Of a stretch of DNA of 64,000 nt, positions 53,159 to 60,401 are shown piece by piece. Position 1 is the first letter of the stretch. Each line of letters starts with the position of its first letter. The DNA is taken from NCBI RefSeq assembly GCF_003612555.1, contig NZ_RAZF01000007.1, positions 62,001-126,000 on the forward strand, read 5' to 3'. This DNA is from Acutalibacter sp. 1XD8-33. GTDB taxonomy: Bacteria; Bacillota; Clostridia; Oscillospirales; Acutalibacteraceae. The position numbers and the translations under genes are program-made. The notes beneath the pieces were generated by a model, which did no database searches, was not told where the DNA came from, and saw only the letters and a list, made by a program, of their open reading frames with translations.

Positions 53159-53391
53159 AGCGAGTAGTGATCGGCGGCTTTCTTAGCCTGATCGGCAGCA
53201 TCTGGGCGCTGGCGGCCCTGCTGGTGGGCGGCGCCTATATGGACCGGGTTGGCAGCTGGTCCACGCCGCCCGGCCGCTACGGCACAGCCATGCTGGCCAG
53301 CGGCATGGCCGTTCCCCTGGCCGTCGGCGGTATTCTTCTGCTGCTGGGGCTGGCCAGCATGGCCGTGGAGTATTTCAGAAAGGAGAAGTAG
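53155..53391 (+). CDS. Small two-helix membrane protein
   Basis: 78 aa with two hydrophobic helices (about 5-27 and 46-70) joined by MDRVGSWSTPPGRYGTA. Starts inside the stop of the preceding small gene (ATGA overlap) and ends 2 bp before the kinase-like gene, so it is part of a tight operon. Function unknown. Confidence 0.7.
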   Translation: MKRVVIGGFLSLIGSIWALAALLVGGAYMDRVGSWSTPPGRYGTAMLASGMAVPLAVGGILLLLGLASMAVEYFRKEK

Positions 53392-53393
53392 CC

Positions 53394-53903
53394 ATGGTTC
53401 TTTTGATCGCCGGAACCACCCACACGGGCAAAACCGCCCTGGCCCAGCGGCTGCTGGAAAAGTACCATTACCCCTATCTCTCCATCGACCACCTGAAGAT
53501 GGGCCTGATCCGCAGCGGGCAGACGGAGCTCACCCCGGAGGACGACCCGGAGCTGACGGAATACCTGTGGCCCATTGTGCGGGAGATGGTGAAAACCGCC
53601 GTGGAGAACCGGCAGAACCTGATCGTGGAGGGCTGCTACATCCCTTTTTGCTGGAAGGAGGACTTCGGCCAGGAGTATCTCCGGGAGATCCGCTATGTGT
53701 GCTTGGTGATGACCCGGCGGTATATTGAGGGACACAGGGCGGACATTCTCGGCTATGCGGGGGTGGTTGAGGAGCGCCTGGAGGACAGTTTGGACTGGGA
53801 GGCGCTGATCCGGGAGAATGAGGAGAACCTGCGCCGGTGCCGGGAGAAAGGGCTGGAGTATCTTTTGATCGACGGGAGCTATCAGGTGGAGCTTGAGTTA
53901 TAA
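53394..53903 (+). CDS. P-loop kinase-like protein
   Basis: A 169-aa P-loop NTPase. Walker A is in LIAGTTHTGKTALAQRLLEK (residues 4-23), followed by SIDHLKMGLIR and the strand LIVEGCYIPF. The size and layout resemble small nucleoside or 2-phosphoglycerate kinase-like proteins; substrate unknown. AGGAGAAG precedes the ATG. Located in the T-box-led operon just before alaS. Confidence 0.75.
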   Translation: MVLLIAGTTHTGKTALAQRLLEKYHYPYLSIDHLKMGLIRSGQTELTPEDDPELTEYLWPIVREMVKTAVENRQNLIVEGCYIPFCWKEDFGQEYLREIRYVCLVMTRRYIEGHRADILGYAGVVEERLEDSLDWEALIRENEENLRRCREKGLEYLLIDGSYQVELEL

Positions 53904-54049
53904 CGTGGTGATATGGGGCCTGAGCTCGCGCGCTCAGCTGGCGCGGCCCAAGGTCTTGCCGTAAGGCGCAGAGAGTTGCGAAGCAAAATTCTCTGCGTCT
54001 GGAGGACACACAGTATTATTTCAAAAAATTCAAGAAGGAGACGATACAC

Positions 54050-56680
54050 ATGCAATGGACCGGACTGAACGAACTGAGAGAGAAATACCTGAGTTTCTTT
54101 GAGAGTAAGGAGCACCTGCGCCTGCCCAGTTTCTCCCTGATCCCCCAGGGGGACAACAGCCTCCTGCTCATCGGCGCGGGCATGGCCCCCATGAAGAAGT
54201 ACTTCACCGGCGAGGTGGAGCCCCCCCGCCACCGGGTCACCACCTGCCAGAAGTGCATCCGCACCCCGGATATCGACAGCGTGGGCATCACCGACCGCCA
54301 CGGCACCTTCTTCGAGATGCTGGGCAATTTCAGCTTTAACGATTACTTCAAGCGGGAGGCCATCTCCTGGGCCTGGGAGTTCTTTACCAGGGTGCTGGAG
54401 ATCCCCGAGGACAAGCTCTATGTCACCGTGTTCGAGTCGGACGACGAGGCCTGGAACATCTGGACCAAGGAGATCGGCGTGCCGGAGAGCCACATGAAGC
54501 GCATGGGCAAGGAGGACAATTTCTGGGAGCACGGCAGCGGCCCCTGCGGACCTTGCTCCGAAATCTACTTCGACCGGGGCCCCGAGCACGGCTGCGGCAA
54601 GCCTACCTGCGGCGTGGGCTGCGACTGCGACCGCTACGTGGAGATCTGGAACCTGGTGTTTACCCAGTTCAACAACGACGGCCAAGGCAACTACAGCCCC
54701 CTGGGCCGGAAAAATATCGACACCGGCATGGGCCTGGAGCGGCTGGCCTGCGTGATGCAGGGCGTGGACAACCTGTTCCTGGTGGATACCGTGCAGAACA
54801 TCATGAAGAAGATCAGCCAGATCACCGGGGTGGAGTACGGCGCGGACAAGAAAACCGACATCTCCCTACGGGTCATCACCGACCATATGCGCTCCACCGT
54901 GTTCATGATCGGCGACGGCGTCCTCCCCAGCAACGAGGGCCGGGGCTATGTGCTCCGCCGCCTACTCCGCCGGGCCGCCCGCCACGGCCGGCTACTGGGG
55001 GTCCACGGGGCCTTCCTGAAGGACGTGGTGGACACGGTGATTGAGGAGAACGGCGGGGCCTATCCTGAGCTGCGGGAGAAGCAGGAGACCATCCGCAAGG
55101 TGGTGGCCTTTGAGGAGGAGAGCTTCGAGCGCACCATCGACCAGGGCATGGCCATGCTCAACAGCTTCATCGACAGGGCCGACAGCAAGACCTTCTCCGG
55201 CGAGAACGCCTTCACCCTGAACGACACCTTCGGCTTCCCCCTGGACCTGACCAAGGAGATTCTGGCCGAGCGGGGGATGCTGGTGGACGAGGAGCGCTTC
55301 CGGGAGTTGATGCGCCAGCAGAAGGAGCGGGCCCGTTCTGCCCGGAAGAACGCTGGGGCCGATGCCTGGAAGGGCGAGGGCGGCGCCGTCAGCGGTCTGC
55401 CTGCCACTGCGTTCACCGGCTACACGGAGCTTGCCGGCGAGGCCAAGGTGTTGGCCATCATTGAGAACGGCCAGCGGGTGGAGTCTGCCGGCGAAGGGGC
55501 CGAGGTGTCCGTTGTGCTGGACCGCACCCCCTTCTATGGGGAGAGCGGTGGCCAGACCGGAGACAGTGGCCAGCTGAAGGCCGAGGGTGTCACGGTAGAC
55601 GTGATTGACGTTACCCGGCATGAGGGAATATTTCTCCACCGGGCACAGGTCAGCGAAGGCTCTTTGAATGTGGGGGACACCATCAGCGCTCAGGTGGAGG
55701 AGGCCCAGCGGTTTGACACCATGCGCAACCACACCGCCGCGCATCTGCTCCAGGCGGCTTTGCGCCAGGTGCTGGGCGACCATGTAGAGCAGGCTGGCCA
55801 GCTGGTAAACGAGCAGCATGTGCGGTTTGACTTTACCCATTTCACCGCCCTTACTCCCGAGGAGCTGGCCAGGGTGGAGGGGCTGGTTAACCTGGAGATT
55901 ATGAAGGCCGTGCCGGTTGAGGTACGGGAGATGCCTCTGGACGAGGCCAGGAAGCTGGGGGCTATGGCCCTGTTCGGGGAAAAATACGGCGACGTGGTAC
56001 GGGTGGTCTCGTTGGCAGACGGCTTCTCCATGGAGTTGTGCGGCGGCACCCATATGGACAACACCGCCCGGCTGGGCCTGTTCAAAATTGTCTCCGAGTC
56101 CTCGGTGGCGGCGGGAGTGCGGCGCATTGAGGGCGTTACCGGCCGCAGCGTGTTGCTGGAGCTGGGCAAGCAGATCGACGCCTTACAGGAGACTGCCCGC
56201 GCCTTGAAGGTGATGAACCCCTTGGAGCTTCCCGCCCGGGTAAAACAGCTGACAGCAGAGCTGAAAGAGAAGGACCGGCAGATCGAAAGCCTGAATGCCA
56301 AACTGGCCTCTTTGAACCTGGAGGGCGTGTTCCGGGACGCCCAGGACGTGGACGGCATAAAAGTGGTGTATGCCCTGCTCTCCGGCACAGGCAGCGACGC
56401 TCTGCGGGCCCTCTGCGACAAGGCCAAGGAGAGAGAGGAACCCATTGCGGCGGTGTTTGCCGGAGTCAGTGACGGCAAGGCCACGCTGGCGGCGGCCTGC
56501 AATAAAGCCGCCCAGAAGAAGGGCCTGAAGGCCGGAGCCTTGGTGAAGGCCGTGGCCCAGCTCACCGGGGGCAACGGCGGCGGTAAGCCGGACTTCGCCA
56601 TGGCCGGGGCCAAGGACCAGACCAAACTGGACGAGGCCTTGGCGGCGGTGCCGGGACTGGTGCGGGAGCAGATGTCCTGA
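54050..56680 (+). CDS. alaS: Alanyl-tRNA synthetase
   Basis: Charges tRNA-Ala with alanine and edits Ser/Gly mischarging. 876 aa, normal for bacteria. The class II catalytic core includes RHGTFFEMLGNFSFNDYFK as motif region (about 85-103; first residue shared with the preceding Asp) and GMGLERLACVMQG (about 226). The editing domain has NHTAAHLLQAAL (about 561) and CGGTHMDNT (about 664); the C-terminal DHHA1 part follows. AAGGAG precedes the ATG. It is the probable target of the T-box at 52694-52999, three small genes upstream. Confidence 0.97.
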   Translation: MQWTGLNELREKYLSFFESKEHLRLPSFSLIPQGDNSLLLIGAGMAPMKKYFTGEVEPPRHRVTTCQKCIRTPDIDSVGITDRHGTFFEMLGNFSFNDYFKREAISWAWEFFTRVLEIPEDKLYVTVFESDDEAWNIWTKEIGVPESHMKRMGKEDNFWEHGSGPCGPCSEIYFDRGPEHGCGKPTCGVGCDCDRYVEIWNLVFTQFNNDGQGNYSPLGRKNIDTGMGLERLACVMQGVDNLFLVDTVQNIMKKISQITGVEYGADKKTDISLRVITDHMRSTVFMIGDGVLPSNEGRGYVLRRLLRRAARHGRLLGVHGAFLKDVVDTVIEENGGAYPELREKQETIRKVVAFEEESFERTIDQGMAMLNSFIDRADSKTFSGENAFTLNDTFGFPLDLTKEILAERGMLVDEERFRELMRQQKERARSARKNAGADAWKGEGGAVSGLPATAFTGYTELAGEAKVLAIIENGQRVESAGEGAEVSVVLDRTPFYGESGGQTGDSGQLKAEGVTVDVIDVTRHEGIFLHRAQVSEGSLNVGDTISAQVEEAQRFDTMRNHTAAHLLQAALRQVLGDHVEQAGQLVNEQHVRFDFTHFTALTPEELARVEGLVNLEIMKAVPVEVREMPLDEARKLGAMALFGEKYGDVVRVVSLADGFSMELCGGTHMDNTARLGLFKIVSESSVAAGVRRIEGVTGRSVLLELGKQIDALQETARALKVMNPLELPARVKQLTAELKEKDRQIESLNAKLASLNLEGVFRDAQDVDGIKVVYALLSGTGSDALRALCDKAKEREEPIAAVFAGVSDGKATLAAACNKAAQKKGLKAGALVKAVAQLTGGNGGGKPDFAMAGAKDQTKLDEALAAVPGLVREQMS

Positions 56681-56686
56681 GCGCCT

Positions 56687-57505
56687 ATGCCGAGCCTGAA
56701 CTGGTCTGAGATGAGCCACCTGCAGCTGGGAAGGTGCGCGGAATATCTTGCCATGGCGGAGTTCCTCTCATACCGGTATGAGATCTATCCGTCGGAGGTG
56801 GATGACCACGGCGTGGACTTCCTGGTGAAAAGTCCGGAGGGAGTCCTTTACGAAGTGCAGGTCAAGTCCACCCGGGGCAGCTATGTCTATATTCCAAAGA
56901 GCAAAATGCCCCGGTTGGACGCCCAGCGTCTGGTCTGCTACCTGCGATTTGCCGACCGCTTCCCGCCGGAGCTCTATGTGATCCCGGCCTATGCCTGGAA
57001 AGCCCCTAACGCCGTTTTGGTAAGCCGGGACTATGGCAAGGGGCGGCGTTCCAAGCCTGAATGGGGCATCAACTATGCCAAAAAGAACCTGGACCTGCTG
57101 AGGCCCTACCGTTCAGAAAACATTTTCTCAAAAATTAAGGAGCGTGACAAAATGGCAAACTGCGTATTCTGCAAAATCGCGGCAGGGGAGATCCCCTCCA
57201 CAAAAGTCTATGAGGACGAGACCGTCCTGGCCTTCCGGGACCTGGACCCTCAGGCCCCCACCCATGTGCTACTCATCCCCAAGGAGCATATTGCCTCCGC
57301 GGCGGAGATCACCCCGGAAAACAGCGCCGTAGTGGCCCATATCTTTGAGATCGCGGCAAAGGTGGCGGAGGAGCTGGGCCTGGGAAACGGCTTCCGCATA
57401 GTAAACAACTGCGGCGCGGACGGAATGCAGAGTGTTCCCCATCTGCACTTCCATCTGCTGGGCGGAAAGAAAATGGGCTGGCCGCCCTTCCCTGAGGACG
57501 AATGA
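56687..57505 (+). CDS. PD-(D/E)xK nuclease-like domain fused in frame to HIT hydrolase
   Basis: A single 272-aa frame. Residues 1-145 look like a PD-(D/E)xK (DUF4365/Hjc-like) nuclease: GRCAEYLAMAEFL, DDHGVDFLV and YEVQVKS provide the Asp, Glu-x-Lys core. Residues 156-272 form a complete HIT protein (nucleotide hydrolase) with CVFCKIAAGEIPSTKVYED at the start and the histidine triad HLHFHLLGG. No stop separates them. An internal ATG at 57152 with GGAG upstream could also yield free HIT protein (117 aa). The first part could thus be a separate gene that has lost its stop. Whether the fused form is made is unknown. Confidence 0.75.
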   Translation: MPSLNWSEMSHLQLGRCAEYLAMAEFLSYRYEIYPSEVDDHGVDFLVKSPEGVLYEVQVKSTRGSYVYIPKSKMPRLDAQRLVCYLRFADRFPPELYVIPAYAWKAPNAVLVSRDYGKGRRSKPEWGINYAKKNLDLLRPYRSENIFSKIKERDKMANCVFCKIAAGEIPSTKVYEDETVLAFRDLDPQAPTHVLLIPKEHIASAAEITPENSAVVAHIFEIAAKVAEELGLGNGFRIVNNCGADGMQSVPHLHFHLLGGKKMGWPPFPEDE

Positions 57506-57516
57506 ACCCCAAAGGG

Positions 57517-57561
57517 GTGCGCGGCGCAATCTGATAAAGGGACTTGCGCCGCCGCGCATCC
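57517..57561. other. Long GC-rich hairpin
   Basis: TGCGCGGCGCAA pairs with TTGCGCCGCCGCGCA (one bulge) after the HIT gene. The T-tract is weak, so terminator function is uncertain. Confidence 0.45.
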
Positions 57562-57642
57562 AAGCCCGCCAATGCTTCGTGTTTTAACCCAAGAAACTTA
57601 TGAGGAATAAATGATATTCAGGAGTTGTAGGAGCTGAGGAAT

Positions 57643-58350
57643 ATGAAAATTGGGTTAGCCGCCTATTCGTTTGTCAACGGAGACATTCAGCACAATCTGT
57701 CTCAAGTGGAGAAGGGCCTGAGAGCCGCTGGGGGAAGGGTGGACCTGCTTTGCTTTGGAGAGAGCTTCCTCCAGGGATTTGACGCCCTTAGCTGGCGGTA
57801 TGAGGCCGACCGGACTGTGGCGGTTTCCGCAGATTCTCCGGTTATGGGGGAACTGGCGCGGCTGGCGGGGGAATACAAGACGGATCTGCTGCTGGGCTAC
57901 TTCGAACGGTCAGGCGACTCGCTCTATTCCTCCTGCGCGGTGTTTATAGACGGGAGATTGGCCTACAACTACAGGCGGATCTCCAAAGGCTGGAAGGAGT
58001 ACTCCATCACCGATGAGCATTACCGGGAGGGGGCGGAAACCAAAGGCTTCCTCTACCAGGGGCGGAGGATCCAGCTGGCTCTGTGCGGCGACCTGTGGGA
58101 CTTTCCAGAGCGCTTTTTCACAGACGGCCTTCTCATCTGGCCTGTCTATGTGAACTTTACCCAGGAGGAATGGGCCGGATATGAGGCGGAGTATGCCAAG
58201 CAGGCGGCTCTGGCGGCCCATACGGCGCTGATGGTTAACTCTATCTCTCACAGCCCGGAGTCCTGCGGCGGGGCGTTCTGCTTTACCGGCGGAAAAACGG
58301 AAAGCCGGCTGGATTTTGGAAAAGAGGATATTTTGATTGTGGAGGTATGA
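57643..58350 (+). CDS. Carbon-nitrogen hydrolase (nitrilase superfamily)
   Basis: 235 aa. The catalytic triad is visible: Glu in LLCFGESFLQG (about 40), Lys in YRRISKGWKEYS (about 112) and Cys in LALCGDLWDFP (about 148). Enzymes of this family hydrolyse amides or nitriles such as omega-amidated acids or carbamoyl amines. The gene overlaps the next by four bases (ATGA), so both likely act together. Specific substrate unknown. Confidence 0.88.
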   Translation: MKIGLAAYSFVNGDIQHNLSQVEKGLRAAGGRVDLLCFGESFLQGFDALSWRYEADRTVAVSADSPVMGELARLAGEYKTDLLLGYFERSGDSLYSSCAVFIDGRLAYNYRRISKGWKEYSITDEHYREGAETKGFLYQGRRIQLALCGDLWDFPERFFTDGLLIWPVYVNFTQEEWAGYEAEYAKQAALAAHTALMVNSISHSPESCGGAFCFTGGKTESRLDFGKEDILIVEV

Positions 58351-59123
58351 GCATGAACGGGAAAACACCCTACCAACTGGCGGTGGAGACAGATGCCCGA
58401 CTAATAAAGGGGGAAGTGATTTCCCGTCAGGAGCGGGAGAATATTGTTCTTGTGTTGCTGGAATCCGCCCGACCCTTTTCCTCCAGCGGGGGCAGTTCTC
58501 AAAAACGGGAGCTTGCTCCGGTGTTTTACGCCCCGGAGGAGGGGATAAAGATAAAAAGCCTGCTGGGGCAGACCCCAAAGACCAAGATCCTGGCCGGGAA
58601 CATGGTGGAGCTGGAGATCCTCCGTCTGCTTTGCCTGCTGGCCCCGGAGAGCTCCCAGGTGGTCCTTATGCGGGATGAGACTCTCCGCCGGCTGAAAAAC
58701 ACCTGCTTCGGCTATGAGGATGACGGGGTAGGAGAGTGCTTCGACGCCTCCTTGGTGGCCCTGCGTTTCCTCTGTGCCGCCGCGCCGGGGGATCTGGACT
58801 GGATTCAGAGCCGGGTGGACAACTATAATCGCCATGCGGAGGAGAAAAAGCGGCCTTGGTTTCCCAAATGGTATTTCTGGCTGTGCCTGTCGGAAATGCC
58901 CATGGAGATCGCCGCGTCGGAGATCGAGCGGCACAAGAAGGAGCTCTTGGAAAAGCTGCGGAGAAGCTATGTGATGCACAGCGAACATGATAAAACGGTC
59001 CATCCGGTGGTTCTGTGTATGCTGCGGAATCTCATGGCCCGTCTGCCGGAGTATCGCTGGGTGGGAGAGCGCCAGATCGCCGTCAGCCCCAAAGACGGGC
59101 GGCTGCGGCTGGACCTGGCATAA
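58347..59123 (+). CDS. Uncharacterised protein
   Basis: 258 aa, soluble and mostly helical by inspection, with no motif I recognise. Segments include FYAPEEGIKIKSLLGQTPKT and CFGYEDDGVGECFDASLVAL. Its start overlaps the stop of the nitrilase-family gene, and the GyrI-like gene follows 18 bp later, so it belongs to a three-gene unit. Confidence 0.8.
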   Translation: MSMNGKTPYQLAVETDARLIKGEVISRQERENIVLVLLESARPFSSSGGSSQKRELAPVFYAPEEGIKIKSLLGQTPKTKILAGNMVELEILRLLCLLAPESSQVVLMRDETLRRLKNTCFGYEDDGVGECFDASLVALRFLCAAAPGDLDWIQSRVDNYNRHAEEKKRPWFPKWYFWLCLSEMPMEIAASEIERHKKELLEKLRRSYVMHSEHDKTVHPVVLCMLRNLMARLPEYRWVGERQIAVSPKDGRLRLDLA

Positions 59124-59141
59124 CGAGAGAGGAGGTAGAGA

Positions 59142-59777
59142 ATGCCGTTTGATTTCAAAAAGGGGTACAAGGAGCTATACGCTCCCAAGGCGAAGCCGGA
59201 GATCATCACCGTGCCGCCCATGAACTACATCGCGGTGGAGGGAGAGGGGGACCCCAACCAGGAGGGTGGAGCCTACCAGCAGGCCATCGGCGTTTTGTAC
59301 GCCGTGGCCTACACCCTGAAGATGAGCTATAAGGGGGGCAGAGAGATTTCCGGCTTCTTCCAGTATGTGGTGCCGCCCCTGGAGGGATTCTGGTGGCAGC
59401 CTGGGGCAGTGGGCATCGACTATGGGAACAAGGCCTCCTTTCACTGGGTTTCTGTGATCCGTCTGCCGGATTTCGTGGGCCCGGAGGATTTCGCCTGGGC
59501 GGCAGCGGAGGCTTCCAGAAAGAAAAAGCTGGACTGCTCCCCGGCGCGGATGATCACCGTGGACGAGGGACTGTGCGTGCAGGCCCTCCATGTGGGCCCC
59601 TATGACAGCGAGCCGGAAACCGTGGCTCGGATGGACCGATACCTTTTGGAAAACGGCTATGAGAACGACTGGAGCGACACCCGGCGGCACCATGAGATCT
59701 ATCTGAGCGACCCACGCAAAACCCCGCCAGAAAAGATGAAAACCGTAATCCGGCACCCAATCCGCAGTTCGGGCTGA
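59142..59777 (+). CDS. GyrI-like small-molecule-binding domain protein
   Basis: A 211-aa stand-alone GyrI-like protein (PF06445-type): MNYIAVEGEGDPN (about 27-39), then the C-terminal LHVGPYDSEPETVARMDRYL (about 150-169) and HHEIYLSDPRKTPPEKMKTV. Such proteins bind or hydrolyse small electrophiles or act as ligand sensors. AGGAGG precedes the ATG. It closes the three-gene unit with the nitrilase-family and unknown genes. Confidence 0.85.
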   Translation: MPFDFKKGYKELYAPKAKPEIITVPPMNYIAVEGEGDPNQEGGAYQQAIGVLYAVAYTLKMSYKGGREISGFFQYVVPPLEGFWWQPGAVGIDYGNKASFHWVSVIRLPDFVGPEDFAWAAAEASRKKKLDCSPARMITVDEGLCVQALHVGPYDSEPETVARMDRYLLENGYENDWSDTRRHHEIYLSDPRKTPPEKMKTVIRHPIRSSG

Positions 59778-59802
59778 CCAGCTCTTTGCCCAAAAATCAG
59801 GC

Positions 59803-59831
59803 TTTACAAACCGGATAGAGTGTGGTAAAAT
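59803..59831 (+). promoter_or_regulatory. rpsO promoter
   Basis: TTTACA (59803-59808) and TAAAAT (59826-59831), spacer 17 bp. An 88-nt leader follows before the rpsO ATG, with several small hairpins that could serve S15 autoregulation (inferred). Confidence 0.7.
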
Positions 59832-59918
59832 AATGCGAGTACCTTTCCCTCGGATATTGGCTCCACCGGCCATAGCCTGCGGGATGGGCGAATCCTAATA
59901 TTAGAAAAGGTGAAGAAA

Positions 59919-60182
59919 ATGACAAAAATCGAAAAGACCGAGATTATCAAGAAGTATGCCCGCCACGAGGGAGACACCGGTTCTCCCGAGGTGCAGATTG
60001 CCGTTTTGACCAAGCGGATCAACGACCTGACGGACCATCTGCGGGTAAACAAGAAGGACCACCATTCCCGCCGGGGCCTGCTGAAAATGGTCGGCCAGCG
60101 CCGCAGCCTGCTGAACTATCTCATCAAGATAGACATTGAGCGTTACCGCGCCATCATCGCTGAACTGGGCATCCGCAAGTAA
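59919..60182 (+). CDS. rpsO: 30S ribosomal protein S15
   Basis: S15, an early-assembling 16S rRNA central-domain binding protein. 87 aa, standard length. Typical residues [40 protein letters not shown] and RRSLLNYL are present. ATG 59919 was chosen over GTG 59910 because AAAAGGTG fits as its ribosome site. It lies just ahead of pnp, the conserved bacterial order. Confidence 0.97.
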   Translation: MTKIEKTEIIKKYARHEGDTGSPEVQIAVLTKRINDLTDHLRVNKKDHHSRRGLLKMVGQRRSLLNYLIKIDIERYRAIIAELGIRK

Positions 60183-60203
60183 GACCGAAACAAGAGGAGC
60201 ATA

Positions 60204-60250
60204 GGCGGGGCGGTGGTTTTGCCCTCGGGGTGAGCCGCCGCCTTTTGTTT
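60204..60250 (+). terminator. Terminator after rpsO
   Basis: GGCGGGGCGG paired with CCGCCGCC around a GC-rich loop, followed by TTTTGTTT, 22 bp after the rpsO stop. Confidence 0.65.
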
Positions 60251-60276
60251 ATCTTCTCCGATGCGCCGGACGGACC

Positions 60277-60347
60277 CCCTGTTTTACAAATAAACCAGCC
60301 GTGGATATGGCAAGAAAATTCTCGGCTTGCTTATTTGTCAAACAGGG
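60277..60347 (+). promoter_or_regulatory. Long hairpin in the pnp leader
   Basis: CCCTGTTTTACAAATAA pairs with TTATTTGTCAAACAGGG (one mismatch in 17), with an inner AGCCG/CGGCT stem. It lies 55 bp before pnp. In E. coli an RNase III-cut leader hairpin mediates PNPase autoregulation; a like role here is an inference from position and length. Confidence 0.7.
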
Positions 60348-60401
60348 CACCGGAAAGCGCGGAAAAATTACCCCCAAAGCCGGGGGAGAAAGGGAATCCT
60401 A

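Noticed and set aside
53930-54049. Gap before alaS considered as a further repeat copy or a second T-box
   Set aside because: It shares only a GACCTTGCCGTA-like fragment with repeat E in part and has one simple hairpin (CGCAGAGA/TCTCTGCG); no T-box sequence is present.
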